64,000 nt of DNA from Saprospiraceae bacterium (GTDB taxonomy: Bacteria > Bacteroidota > Bacteroidia > Chitinophagales > Saprospiraceae), in the NCBI GenBank assembly GCA_016714985.1, contig JADKBS010000036.1:34835-98834 (forward strand). Direction: 5' to 3'. Each line of letters begins with the position of its first letter. Positions within the stretch are counted from its first letter, which is position 1. Position numbers and translations under genes: made by a program. Below, piece after piece: positions 46,901-53,638 of this stretch. Below the pieces are notes generated by a model. The model worked only from the letters and a program-made list of their open reading frames with translations. It was not told where the DNA came from and ran no database searches.

Positions 46901-48942
46901 CTGATGCTGGTGGTGGGCAAATGGATATTGCCGGAGTAGCAACCCAACGATAGGATGAAAGGATAGCGGCCCTTGTTCTCAAAATTGTCGGGGTTGTCAA
47001 TATTGAAATCAAAGCTACCAGGTGTGGAATGGCCAATAAACGTGATCATGGAGGTCCCATTGTTGATAAATTCGTAAAGCTCCTCGGCCTGCGACACTTG
47101 AATTGGGTCGGTACTGGTCTTGTAGAAACTGCGCACATCCGCACCAAATTTTGGTTTTGCGATTCTCTCCTCCAAGTTCTTTAAATATGCCTTGATATTG
47201 TTCTGCTCAAAAGTGTAAATACCGCCACCCATGTGCATTACCCGCTTCATCCAGGCCCGGTCGGCGATGGTCTGGGGCAGGTTTATGCTGGCTTCCGTTT
47301 CTTTGATTTTTTCGAGGTAGATGCCCACTTGCGCCTGTGTGGTGGCTGGGATGCGGCCAATCGGGATCACAGGGGTGAAACCGTCGCTACCTGCCACGAA
47401 CAGGTTGTCGGCAGCAGGGTAGCCGCAGGCTGGCACATAAAAGCCAGCTGACAAGGCCGTTGCCAAATTGTCGGAAGTGCGTACCCCGGGGTACTCCCTC
47501 CCTTTACCGATGATGAAAAAATAGCGGGGGTTGCTCCAGTGTTTCTTCGCAAACAAGGCGAAATTCTTGACGGACAACGGGTGCCGCTCAATGCCCCATG
47601 CGAACTGGTCGTACAATTGCTCCGCCTCCACCACGATGGGGCTGAACGCCCCGCCAGCTTGCGAGGCACGATAATCGGCGTAGGCCTGTACTTGGTTCGG
47701 GCCACTGCCAAGGAGTTGTCGCCCAGTGAGGATGATATAATCGTGGTCGAGGGCCGAAAAATCGAGGAAAGGCGCTGGTTGGAGGTTGGGGCTGAGGATA
47801 CCCGTTGTTTCGTTCACCAAATACAACCGACGGGCCGATGTGGAGGCTGACAGTGCAAACCTGACCATACCGCCCTCCACGATGCCTGCCATGCGCTGGC
47901 GGTTTGTTAAATCATACAAAATGGGCTGTCCGCCTGCTGCCCCGAAATTGTTGATTTCCAAGTATTTAGGCTCGGTGCTTTCGGCAATTTCGAAGGCATA
48001 GCTGCTGCTGTTCTCAAAATCAAACTGGCGTGGGTACTGCAAATTGATGTTCGACACCCGTTGCAGATCGCTATTGGCCAACATGCCCTGAAACTTGATG
48101 TCCATGGTGCCATTGACTTGACCGATGGGGACGGTCACCGTTTCGTTCCGCACTTGGAATTGTTCGAAGTCCACCGTCAGCAAGGGCTGGCCGTTCAGGC
48201 TGATGGCTTGTTGGTGCGGGCCAGCATTGCCGGTGAAACGCAGTGTGAGTTGGGCATCTGGCCCAGCGGGGTAAATAGCAGTGGGTTGGAGGGTAAAGGT
48301 CCTTGAATTGGCATAGGCCGATGCAAAGCCCTCGGCCTGGCCATATTCAGAGAGGCTGAGGGTTTGCCCCAGATAGTATTTTTGAAAGCTGTTGGTATAA
48401 TTGCCAAATAGCTTTGCCAGGTAGTAATCCTCCTTGGGCGGTAGGTTGGAGAGGTCGTTTGGGGTGGCTTGGTAGCGTGGGTTGCCCGTCGTTGCATTCG
48501 ACCAAGAGAGGAAATAGGCCGCCGTGTCCGTTACCAAGCTGTAGCGTGGGTTTATCATCATGGAGTCGGGGTTTCGGAACAGGTAGCGGTCAAGCTCGGA
48601 AGTGTTCTTTTCCCCGAAGAAATCCAAGTAGTCGCTGGGGCCGAGAAGCCCGCTCGTGCTGACGAACAGGGGTACTTGCTCGCCGTTGTGCCAAAGCTGG
48701 AACTGCTCGCCCGACACCTGCGCCATGGGCACTCCTGCATTGGACAAGGCAGCTTGTTGGATGCGGTAGATGCCGTCCTGGCCGACTTTTATCTTCAGGT
48801 AGGTCTGGTCGAAGCGTATCCACTCGTTGCCGTAGAGGGTATCCAAGCCATTGATGATTTGGGCACTGGCATTTGATACCAAAAACAGCAGCAGCAGGAA
48901 GAGGAGTTGTCGTCTGCACATATTGAAAAGAGTTGTCAGCAT
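43933..48942 (-). CDS. porU2: PorU2-like T9SS peptidase, gingipain (C25) fold
   Basis: Intact ORF of 1,669 codons from the ATG at 48942; the internal ATG at 48921 (MCRRQLLFLLLLFLVSNASA) is the more likely start, because it gives a compact signal peptide and a promoter match lies just upstream. Numbered from 48942, the C25 catalytic pair is visible: His638 in TFIGHSTPG and Cys668 in LSLGCYSGN. The N-terminal 450 residues form the propeptide-like domain; the peptidase spans about 470-800 (GRIPATTQAQVGIYLEK). Beta-sandwich domains follow to the C-terminus, which has a FlgD-like/T9SS sorting domain (NYPNPFTTSTRFLYTM ... WDGTDEFGDPLAKGVYLY). PorU is the sortase that cuts sorting domains and attaches cargo; PorU2 is its longer relative in Saprospiria and Cytophagia. 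The neighbouring genes encode T9SS cargo, which fits. Confidence 0.85.
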   Translation of the reverse strand: MLTTLFNMCRRQLLFLLLLFLVSNASAQIINGLDTLYGNEWIRFDQTYLKIKVGQDGIYRIQQAALSNAGVPMAQVSGEQFQLWHNGEQVPLFVSTSGLLGPSDYLDFFGEKNTSELDRYLFRNPDSMMINPRYSLVTDTAAYFLSWSNATTGNPRYQATPNDLSNLPPKEDYYLAKLFGNYTNSFQKYYLGQTLSLSEYGQAEGFASAYANSRTFTLQPTAIYPAGPDAQLTLRFTGNAGPHQQAISLNGQPLLTVDFEQFQVRNETVTVPIGQVNGTMDIKFQGMLANSDLQRVSNINLQYPRQFDFENSSSYAFEIAESTEPKYLEINNFGAAGGQPILYDLTNRQRMAGIVEGGMVRFALSASTSARRLYLVNETTGILSPNLQPAPFLDFSALDHDYIILTGRQLLGSGPNQVQAYADYRASQAGGAFSPIVVEAEQLYDQFAWGIERHPLSVKNFALFAKKHWSNPRYFFIIGKGREYPGVRTSDNLATALSAGFYVPACGYPAADNLFVAGSDGFTPVIPIGRIPATTQAQVGIYLEKIKETEASINLPQTIADRAWMKRVMHMGGGIYTFEQNNIKAYLKNLEERIAKPKFGADVRSFYKTSTDPIQVSQAEELYEFINNGTSMITFIGHSTPGSFDFNIDNPDNFENKGRYPFILSLGCYSGNIHLPTTSISERFCFLKDKGAIAFGATSGLGFIGSLYSFADEVYKNIGEEQYGQGIGDALQDAIASTQLGELGLDLIRQQFNLCGDPAIRLHPAPGPDFLVDAASVKFSPVQINTQMADFDLSFEVANIGSGVYDSIVISIVHELPNGTQAPALEMLVPAPAGRSNFTVKLPTLGSLAKGVNRFYIRVDKSDRVLELPLPMGEQNNELVTANGPGISIFFSDNSVLAAYPPEFAIVNKDDLTLAASTVDPLVEEQFYVFQLDTTELFNSPILLTYKYSQEGGVIRWKPNTSWQQGQVYYWRVSPDSLSPQQGFIWDNSSFVYLNGTDGGWNQSHFYQWKKDAFNDMELKTHGNLKFIDNFKDVSIKNAVNTVEGINMLINNNFAGRFWFNTDAGMYAIVFDSTTAKEWLNTPPSPYGVPLNVGAPVAAFTFDTKTLAGRQQLIEFLRDVVPNKNYVLLHSTQANLNSNYQPQDWESDQAALGTDLFQILEAQGANLIRNTLTTGAVPYIFAYQKSVGPIRELLADSLKQVLSVNVPIPGYWDQGSVVSTAIGPATEWEKLVWSLEPASNPATDTVSLDLLAHNPATQTDSLLAANIQPGAFDLSGFSATAFPLLKLRFNARDSILRTSPQLGYWRVLYKGTPDFAVNPSMDYLFYNEQINQGEQLLFRCFVENLSDYPGDSLLVKYAVRAEDNSETIVYKREEKMTANDTLRTRLSLDTKSLAGEYSFLMELNPVGDQPEQNRQNNILSTRFNVVKDLRNPLLDVTFDGLHIMDGDLVSAKPFIRIALTDENPDLLLADTGLFRLFIALPDTTQPLQRIYFNDPNLVFYPAQGAGKNKASIEYNPIFTTDGRYRLIVNAKDVTGNLSGDFDYKISFNIVNKSSVSHFLNYPNPFTTSTRFLYTMTGVEPPTRFKLQIMTVTGRVVRELTEDDLGPLRIGSHQTEQAWDGTDEFGDPLAKGVYLYRMTVQDVQGKSWDNYTTNADKYFEKGIGKMVILR

Positions 48943-48952
48943 TGCGTTTATG

Positions 48953-48960
48953 CAAAACTA
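48953..48960 (-). promoter_or_regulatory. Bacteroidota -7 promoter element for porU2
   Basis: On the minus strand the octamer is TAGTTTTG, an exact TAnnTTTG match. It ends 11 bp before the first ATG (48942) but about 32 bp before the second (48921), which supports the second start. No clear -33 TTG was found at the right spacing. Confidence 0.5.
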
Positions 48961-48966
48961 CGACTT

Positions 48967-49175
48967 TGTGAATGATGAATGATGAATGATGAATAGCCTG
49001 TCCCGATTTTTCGGGAAGATTTGGCGACGTGAGGCTATATCTTATTTAACTCCACTTGCGGATAAGTTGAGATGTCGGTGGGTTGATGAAGTTTATGAGG
49101 TAGATAAAGGTTGATAATTGCATGAATGCTGCCAAATCATCAACCATTATCAACCATTATCAACCAAGCATCCGC
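48967..49175. repeat. Word repeats and small hairpin upstream of porU2
   Basis: Contains four copies of gaatgat (48971-48997), a small palindrome tcccgatttttcggga near 49003-49018, and at 49140-49172 three copies of atcaaccatt. The last is in opposite sense to the ggttgat words at 49080-49110, so the block can fold on itself. No ORF with protein-like content. Confidence 0.65.
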
Positions 49176-49197
49176 AACTTGGGTTATTTATTCACCT

Positions 49198-49401
49198 TCA
49201 CCTAGGGGGCTGCGGTGGTGCTTTTTCAGCCAAAGAAGTTAATGGTGCCTGGCGCAATTCGCCCCGCTTGTGGCGCCACATCATCAGGCCGGTATAGCCA
49301 AGGGCCAACAAGCCAAGTGAGCCGCCTTCGGGTATTTCATAGGCTTCGCCCAAATTGGTGGTAAGGTCGGGCGATGGGTTGATGTTGTTTGATGGTTCCA
49401 T
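49198..49401 (-). CDS. Small membrane protein with CTERM-like tail, 67 aa
   Basis: The product has a polar N-terminus and then, at residues 23-47, PEGGSLGLLALGYTGLMMW followed by RHKR. This three-part pattern (Pro-Glu/Gly motif, one hydrophobic helix, basic residues) is the layout of PEP-CTERM/PID-CTERM-type sorting tails, though about 20 polar residues follow the basic cluster, which is unusual for such tails. There is no N-terminal signal peptide, so a simple single-pass membrane protein is equally possible. It lies alone between porU2 and the paralogous cargo genes. Confidence 0.5.
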   Translation of the reverse strand: MEPSNNINPSPDLTTNLGEAYEIPEGGSLGLLALGYTGLMMWRHKRGELRQAPLTSLAEKAPPQPPR

Positions 49402-49444
49402 TGAAAGATGGATTTTGGCGATGGGTCAAATGGGCTGGCGACAG

Positions 49445-49476
49445 AATTCCGAAATCTTTGAGATTTCGGAATTTTT
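49445..49476. terminator. Perfect 13-bp hairpin followed by T-run
   Basis: aattccgaaatct (49445-49457) pairs perfectly with 49461-49473 across a 3-nt loop, and five T follow on the plus strand. The shape is that of a factor-independent terminator; no plus-strand gene reads into it, so it may instead be a dispersed palindrome. Confidence 0.5.
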
Positions 49477-49526
49477 GCAGTGCTTCACCTTTTTTGCCAC
49501 TATCAAGGATTGTATTGAAAGTCCGT

Positions 49527-49655
49527 AATTGCTTATGAGGGTGTGGGAGGAGAGAGAAAAAATGAAATTTTTTTCGCTCTCCTCCACATTTTTGGGTGTT
49601 TTTTTGGGAAAATTGAAAATTTTCCCAAAAAAAACACCCCCTGCTAAGTAGTTAC
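49527..49655 (+). repeat. Double-hairpin dispersed element, copy A
   Basis: 129 bp with the order aattgctt, hairpin 1 (gtgggaggagagag ... ctctcctccac), spacer atttttgg, hairpin 2 (gtgtttttttgggaaaatt ... cccaaaaaaaacac), tail ctgctaagtagttac. It is the same element as 58326-58449 in the same orientation. Hairpin 2 differs from the other copy by matched changes in both arms (TTTTTTTGGG/CCCAAAAAAAA here, TTTTTGGGG/CCCCAAAAA there), and hairpin 1 has one base less in its 3' arm. Confidence 0.88.
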
Positions 49656-49734
49656 GAAAGTCCTAAAAACTAAATTGCCCAAGTGGTCAACTTAGGCAAT
49701 TTAACGGTAAAATCATGTCCAATGATGGCCGCCA

Positions 49735-50178
49735 TCATTGGATGACCAGCCTGCGATAAACTTTTTCGTAGCCGTTCTCCAGTTTGACGAAATAGACGCC
49801 AGCCCGTAGCTTGGAATAGTCAAAGGTCAAATCGTTGAGGCCCTCGGTCAAGTCCATTATGTTCTTTTGTATTTCCTTGCCAGCGCCATCGAAGAGGGTG
49901 GCAGTCAGTTTACCGTCCCTTTTTGCGGCAAAGCTCAGCGTGACGTTGCCAGCGGCAGCAGGGTTCGGGAAGAACTCACCTACCACGGGGCCGTTGCCAA
50001 AGAGGGTGGCGGAAATCACCGGACTAACCTCGAAGGTGCCGTCTATGTCCAATTGCCGGAGGCGGTAATAATAGGTATTGCCAGACCTCAGGTCTTTGTC
50101 GTCGTAGTAGTAGTCCTTTGGGGCCGTGGTGAATGCCGCTACCGTCCACCCAAGCGATGGGACTGAAGTTCCGGCCAT
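49735..50178 (-). CDS. T9SS cargo protein (paralog 1), C-terminal segment with sorting domain
   Basis: The authentic part runs from about 50130. It contains an FN3-like strand set (DYYYDDKDLRSGNTYYYRL) and the T9SS sorting domain (VVGEFFPNPAAAGNVTLSF, GKLTATLFDGAGKEIQ, LRAGVYFVKLENGYEKVYR), ending RRLVIQ. It joins the previous segment at about 50130 after a base change, as shown by the intact paralog at 51289-52503. Confidence 0.85.
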   Translation of the reverse strand: MAGTSVPSLGWTVAAFTTAPKDYYYDDKDLRSGNTYYYRLRQLDIDGTFEVSPVISATLFGNGPVVGEFFPNPAAAGNVTLSFAAKRDGKLTATLFDGAGKEIQKNIMDLTEGLNDLTFDYSKLRAGVYFVKLENGYEKVYRRLVIQ

Positions 50179-50824
50179 CCTCGCTGCGCTCGATGTGGAA
50201 GCCGGCGTTGTTCAGCTCTGTGGCGGTGCGCCAAAGCAGCTTCACATCGTTGTCAACGAGCCGATAGTCGAAAGAAGCCAGTTCGATGGGGGCGGTGGAT
50301 CCTGTCAGGATGGAGGTATTGGGAGAGTTATCGTAGGCCCAATCCACGATGGTGTAGTTGCCAAAGCCGTTCTTGGTTAGGCGCATCCAGCCGTAGTGGG
50401 TGTTTCCTCCAATGGTGCCACGGATGCCCATGAAGCGGGTAGTGCCATTGGCCAGCGATTCCCATTTGTGGTTGGGGTAGAAGCCATTGTCCGACAAGCT
50501 GTTTGCTTGCCCTGCTTGAAAGCCCCAAGGACCGCCTGGACCGATGTTCACGCCGGATACATTGGCATAAGGATAGACGTAGTTGCCTACTACTTGGGCA
50601 TGGAAGCCATTGAGGGAAAAACCACCACCGGGAACCTCGTCCACTTGGATAAATATCTGTGCGGCCACGTGGTTACGGTGGAACGAAAAATCATTGCCGC
50701 CTGCGTTGTTGATGTTAGCATAGCAGCGGGCGGTAGCGCCGGCCAAGTTGCAGCCTACGTTCTGTATGCCTGAGTAAACAATGGCGGCGTCGGAAGTTGG
50801 CAAAGTAGGCCAAAAAGGCCGCAC
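50024..50824 (-). CDS. T9SS cargo protein (paralog 1), main segment
   Basis: The authentic part runs from about 50810 (LPTSDAAIVYSGIQNVGC) to about 50130. It aligns over its whole length with the intact paralog: FIQVDEVPGGGFSLNGFHAQ, YPYANVSGVNIGPGGPWGFQ, GIRGTIGGNTHYGWMRLTKN, then ELASFDYRLVDNDVKLLW and NNAGFHIERSEDGRNFSP. The first part resembles secreted beta-sandwich proteins of the phylum with no assigned function; the second is the usual linker region to the sorting domain. Starts again after a one-base break near 50815. Confidence 0.82.
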   Translation of the reverse strand: MRPFWPTLPTSDAAIVYSGIQNVGCNLAGATARCYANINNAGGNDFSFHRNHVAAQIFIQVDEVPGGGFSLNGFHAQVVGNYVYPYANVSGVNIGPGGPWGFQAGQANSLSDNGFYPNHKWESLANGTTRFMGIRGTIGGNTHYGWMRLTKNGFGNYTIVDWAYDNSPNTSILTGSTAPIELASFDYRLVDNDVKLLWRTATELNNAGFHIERSEDGRNFSPIAWVDGSGIHHGPKGLLLRRQRPEVWQYLLLPPPAIGHRRHLRG

Positions 50825-50948
50825 CCAATGGCAGCAGGTGCTGGGGGTGCTTGAAGGGTTTCGATAGTATTGATTTGGATAGTTTGGTGTAGGCCTTCAA
50901 CTTGCTTTCGATAGAAGGATAGCCCGAGGTAGGTTGATTTGTTTTCAT
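50715..50948 (-). CDS. T9SS cargo protein (paralog 1), N-terminal segment
   Basis: The ATG at 50948 gives MKTNQPTSGYPSIESKLKAY, then SKPFKHPQHLLPLGAAFLA, the same unusually long N-region before a short hydrophobic core as in paralog 2. The frame breaks at about 50815; the rest of the open frame (YFANFRRRHC) is out of frame. The upstream 85 bp are conserved with paralog 2, which confirms the start. Confidence 0.75.
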   Translation of the reverse strand: MKTNQPTSGYPSIESKLKAYTKLSKSILSKPFKHPQHLLPLGAAFLAYFANFRRRHCLLRHTERRLQLGRRYRPLLC

Positions 50949-51045
50949 TCGAATTGCTAATTTGTTGATGTTGGTTTAAATCGGGTGCAAGTTAGCCAAG
51001 GTTTTTGAATTTTATATGCTTCGCAAAAATTGGGCTAAAAATTTG
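50949..51045 (-). promoter_or_regulatory. Conserved upstream region of cargo paralog 1
   Basis: About 85 bp match the region 52504-52600 upstream of paralog 2, including gctaatttgttg, gcaagttagccaagg and a-rich words. On the minus strand the shared block contains TAACTTGC (plus 50987-50994), near the Bacteroidota -7 consensus TAnnTTTG, about 40 bp before the ATG. Confidence 0.5.
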
Positions 51046-51148
51046 TTTCACACAACCATGTAAAGTAAAATATTTACATTTTGGCGCAAAAAATTGACCC
51101 TGCAAACCATGCAATGCTCAGTCTAAAAAAACACAAATTCAAGACCAG

Positions 51149-51253
51149 ATGAAGAAAGTCCTACTCATTGGCTGGGGCGCAGCCGATTGGAAACTCATCC
51201 ATCCCTGGGTGGGTGCTGGGCTGATGCCTGCCCTCCTAAACTTGGCAGCGTGA
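51149..51253 (+). pseudogene. N-terminal remnant of an alkaline-phosphatase-superfamily phosphodiesterase
   Basis: The 34-codon frame reads MKKVLLIGWGAADWKLIHP then VGAGLMPALLNLA and a stop. This is the characteristic start of type I phosphodiesterase / nucleotide pyrophosphatase proteins (usually MKKVLLIGWDAADWKII ... MPTLxxL), in which the first Asp of GWDAADW is a metal ligand; here it is Gly, so even the remnant lacks a catalytic residue. The rest of the gene is gone: the next sequence is the 3' end of paralog 2 on the other strand. Probably cut by the cargo-gene duplication. Confidence 0.72.
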
Positions 51254-51288
51254 GCTATAATAGTGAGCCTTATGAAATAATGGCCTCG

Positions 51289-52503
51289 TTACTGGAGGAC
51301 CAGCCTGCGATAGGCTCTTTCGTTGCCGCTCTCCAATTTGACGAAATAAACGCCTGCTCGCATTTGGGAGTAGTCGAAGACCAATTCGTTGGTTCCTTCG
51401 GTCAAGTCCATTTTGGTCTGCAGCATGGACTTGCCAGCACTGTCGAATAGGGTGGCGGTGAGATGGCCGTCCTTTTTTGAGGCGAAGTTCAGGGTGACAT
51501 TGCCAGCGGCAGCAGGGTTCGGGAAGAACTCGCCCACCACGGGGCCGTTGCCAAAGAGGGTGGCGGAAACCACCGGACTTAGCTCGAAGGTGCCATCAAT
51601 GTCCACTTGGCGGAGGCGGTAGTAGTAGGTCTTGCCAGTGCGCAGGTCTTTGTCATCGTAGTAATAGTCCTTGGATTCCGTCGTAGAGCCGCTGCCGTCC
51701 ACCCAAGCGATGGGGGCGAAGTTCCTGCCATCCTCGCTGCGCTCTATGTGGAAGCCGGCATTGTTCAACTCCGTGGCGGTGCGCCAAAGGAGTTTCACGT
51801 TGTCGTCTTCAAGCCGATAATCGAACGACATCAACTCGATGGGGGCGGTGGCTCCTGTTAGGATAGGGGTATTGGGTGTGCTTTCATAAGCCCAATCCAC
51901 GAGGGTGTGGTTGCCGAAGCCGTTCTTGGTCAGGCGAATCCAGCCGTAGTGGGTATTCCCACCAATGAGGCCACGAATGCCCACAAAGCGGGTAGTTCCG
52001 TTGGGGAGAGGAGTCCATCTATCGTTAGGGTAAGCGTTGTTGATTTCTGAAAGCGAATTCGCTTGCCCGCTTTGAAAGCCCCAAGGGCCGCCTGCGCCAA
52101 TGTTCACACCCGAAACATTGGCATAAGGATAAACGTAGGCACCAGCCACTTGGGCATGGAAGCCATTGATAGCAAAACCGCCACCACCAACCTCATCTAT
52201 TTGGATAAACTGATTTCCAAAAGCATGGTTGCGGTGGATTTCAAGATCATTGCCACCTGCATTGTTGATGTTGGCATAGCAGCGGTTGGTGTTGCCGCCC
52301 AAGTTGCAGCTTATGTTCTGCACGCCAGAATAGACGATGGCCGCATCGGAAGTTGGCAAGCCCGCCAAAAATGCCGCACCCAATGGCAACAAGTGCTGGG
52401 GCTGCTTGAAAGGTTTCGATAGTATTGATTTGGAGAGTTTGGTGTAAACTGAAAGCTTACTTGCCGTAGAAGACTGACCTGAGATAGGTTGATTTGTTTT
52501 CAT
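51289..52503 (-). CDS. T9SS cargo protein (paralog 2), intact
   Basis: ATG at 52503 is chosen because paralog 1 starts at the homologous codon and upstream conservation starts directly before it; the open frame extends 17 codons further to 52554. The product of about 404 residues begins MKTNQPISGQSSTASKLSVY with a hydrophobic segment LLPLGAAFLAG, continues with a secreted beta-rich domain (IVYSGVQNISCNLGGNTNR, WGFQSGQANSLSEINNAY, GIRGLIGGNTHYGWIRLTKN), a short FN3-like part (LEDDNVKLLWRTATELNN, TYYYRLRQVDIDGTF) and a T9SS sorting domain (GEFFPNPAAAGNVTLNF, RAGVYFVKLESGNERAYR). Function of the N-terminal domain unknown. Serves as the reference for the broken paralog 1. Confidence 0.88.
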   Translation of the reverse strand: MKTNQPISGQSSTASKLSVYTKLSKSILSKPFKQPQHLLPLGAAFLAGLPTSDAAIVYSGVQNISCNLGGNTNRCYANINNAGGNDLEIHRNHAFGNQFIQIDEVGGGGFAINGFHAQVAGAYVYPYANVSGVNIGAGGPWGFQSGQANSLSEINNAYPNDRWTPLPNGTTRFVGIRGLIGGNTHYGWIRLTKNGFGNHTLVDWAYESTPNTPILTGATAPIELMSFDYRLEDDNVKLLWRTATELNNAGFHIERSEDGRNFAPIAWVDGSGSTTESKDYYYDDKDLRTGKTYYYRLRQVDIDGTFELSPVVSATLFGNGPVVGEFFPNPAAAGNVTLNFASKKDGHLTATLFDSAGKSMLQTKMDLTEGTNELVFDYSQMRAGVYFVKLESGNERAYRRLVLQ

Positions 52504-52600
52504 TCGAGTTGCTAATTTGTTGGCGTTGGTTGGAATCAGGTGCAAGTTAGCCAAGGGTTTCGAATTTTAATGGCTTTGCTAAAATTGAGCTAATTTTTTT
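52504..52600 (-). promoter_or_regulatory. Conserved upstream region of cargo paralog 2
   Basis: Matches the 85 bp upstream of paralog 1 with the same TAACTTGC word (plus 52542-52549). The similarity falls off at about 52600, so the duplicated unit included the promoter. Confidence 0.5.
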
Positions 52601-52788
52601 CATGGCAGCAAAGCCACTGGCTAAGGGATACAAAAAATGCCTAACCTTCATTTTTTATAATAAAGCCCTGCTCATTGAAAGTGGGTTAGGTTATTTTGCT
52701 GGGAGATAGCTGAATAATCAATTGATTTTCAGTCTCTTGCGACAATAATGACAATACCAACAATTTTCAACCATTACTTACGCGGAAC

Positions 52789-53556
52789 CTATTTCTGAAA
52801 GACATAATAGAAATACTCCATTTCCTTCTTCGCAAAATGGTTGAAGGTTGGCGAGCCTTCTGTGGCGGCAAAGTCCTTTATCCAATAGTGCAGCACCTTT
52901 GGCACCAATTTGTAAATCAATGCTTCCCGTTCCGCTGACGATAGCTTCAACGCTTCGAGCACGTCTTCCGTAATCATTTCGTGCTTTATTAACTTGAATT
53001 TCGTAGCCTCCAGTTGGTGCGTAAGTTTTTCCAACTCATGCCTATACCTAAAATCTGTGAAAAGGAAAAAGCCGCCCGGTCTTAATACCCGATATGCTTC
53101 TTTTAAAAACAAGTCCATTTCAGGGTAACGGTGCGAAGACTCAATGTTTAATACCACATCAAATGCACCCTCGGCAAAGGGCATGGCTTGGGCATTTCCT
53201 TGTACGAACTTTATGTTGCCTTGATTATGGAATTTATTGCAAAAAGCAACCGCTATCTCGCACAGATCCAAGCCAGTAGCCGTTTTTGGCTTTAAATAAC
53301 GGGTGACATAAGACAAGCCGCCGCCCCTGCCACTGCCCACTTCCAATATATCTTTGCCTGCTATGGTCGCTCCCCTTGCAATATAATCGTAAAGCTGGGC
53401 AGAGTACCTATCCTTTAAATCGTTTTCTCCCAACCTTATCTGGTTTTTGTTCCTGGAAAAGCCATAATTCATAAAAATGACTTCCGCTTTTTTGTCAATT
53501 TTGCTGATGTACCAATACAAAAATCTAAAAATCTTGTCCCAAAAAAAATTCGTCAT
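52789..53556 (-). CDS. Class I SAM-dependent methyltransferase
   Basis: 255 residues, soluble. Motif I at 70-80 (ILEVGSGRGGG) binds SAM, the acidic GLDLCE follows at the end of the second strand, then VQGNAQAMPFAEGAFDVVLN (motif II-III region) and ESSHRYPEMDLFLKEAYRVL, RPGGFFLFTDFRY. The pattern is that of the Methyltransf_11 family; the conserved ESSHRYP is like enzymes that methylate lipids or small polyphenols, but the substrate cannot be told. More AT-rich than its neighbours. It follows the PQQ gene by 82 bp. Confidence 0.85.
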   Translation of the reverse strand: MTNFFWDKIFRFLYWYISKIDKKAEVIFMNYGFSRNKNQIRLGENDLKDRYSAQLYDYIARGATIAGKDILEVGSGRGGGLSYVTRYLKPKTATGLDLCEIAVAFCNKFHNQGNIKFVQGNAQAMPFAEGAFDVVLNIESSHRYPEMDLFLKEAYRVLRPGGFFLFTDFRYRHELEKLTHQLEATKFKLIKHEMITEDVLEALKLSSAEREALIYKLVPKVLHYWIKDFAATEGSPTFNHFAKKEMEYFYYVFQK

Positions 53557-53638
53557 ACTGTGAAAATTGGGTTGGTTTTAAATGTGTGTTATTCAATTTT
53601 AAATCGTTTGCCTATAGGCTGTTTTAACTCCCATATTG

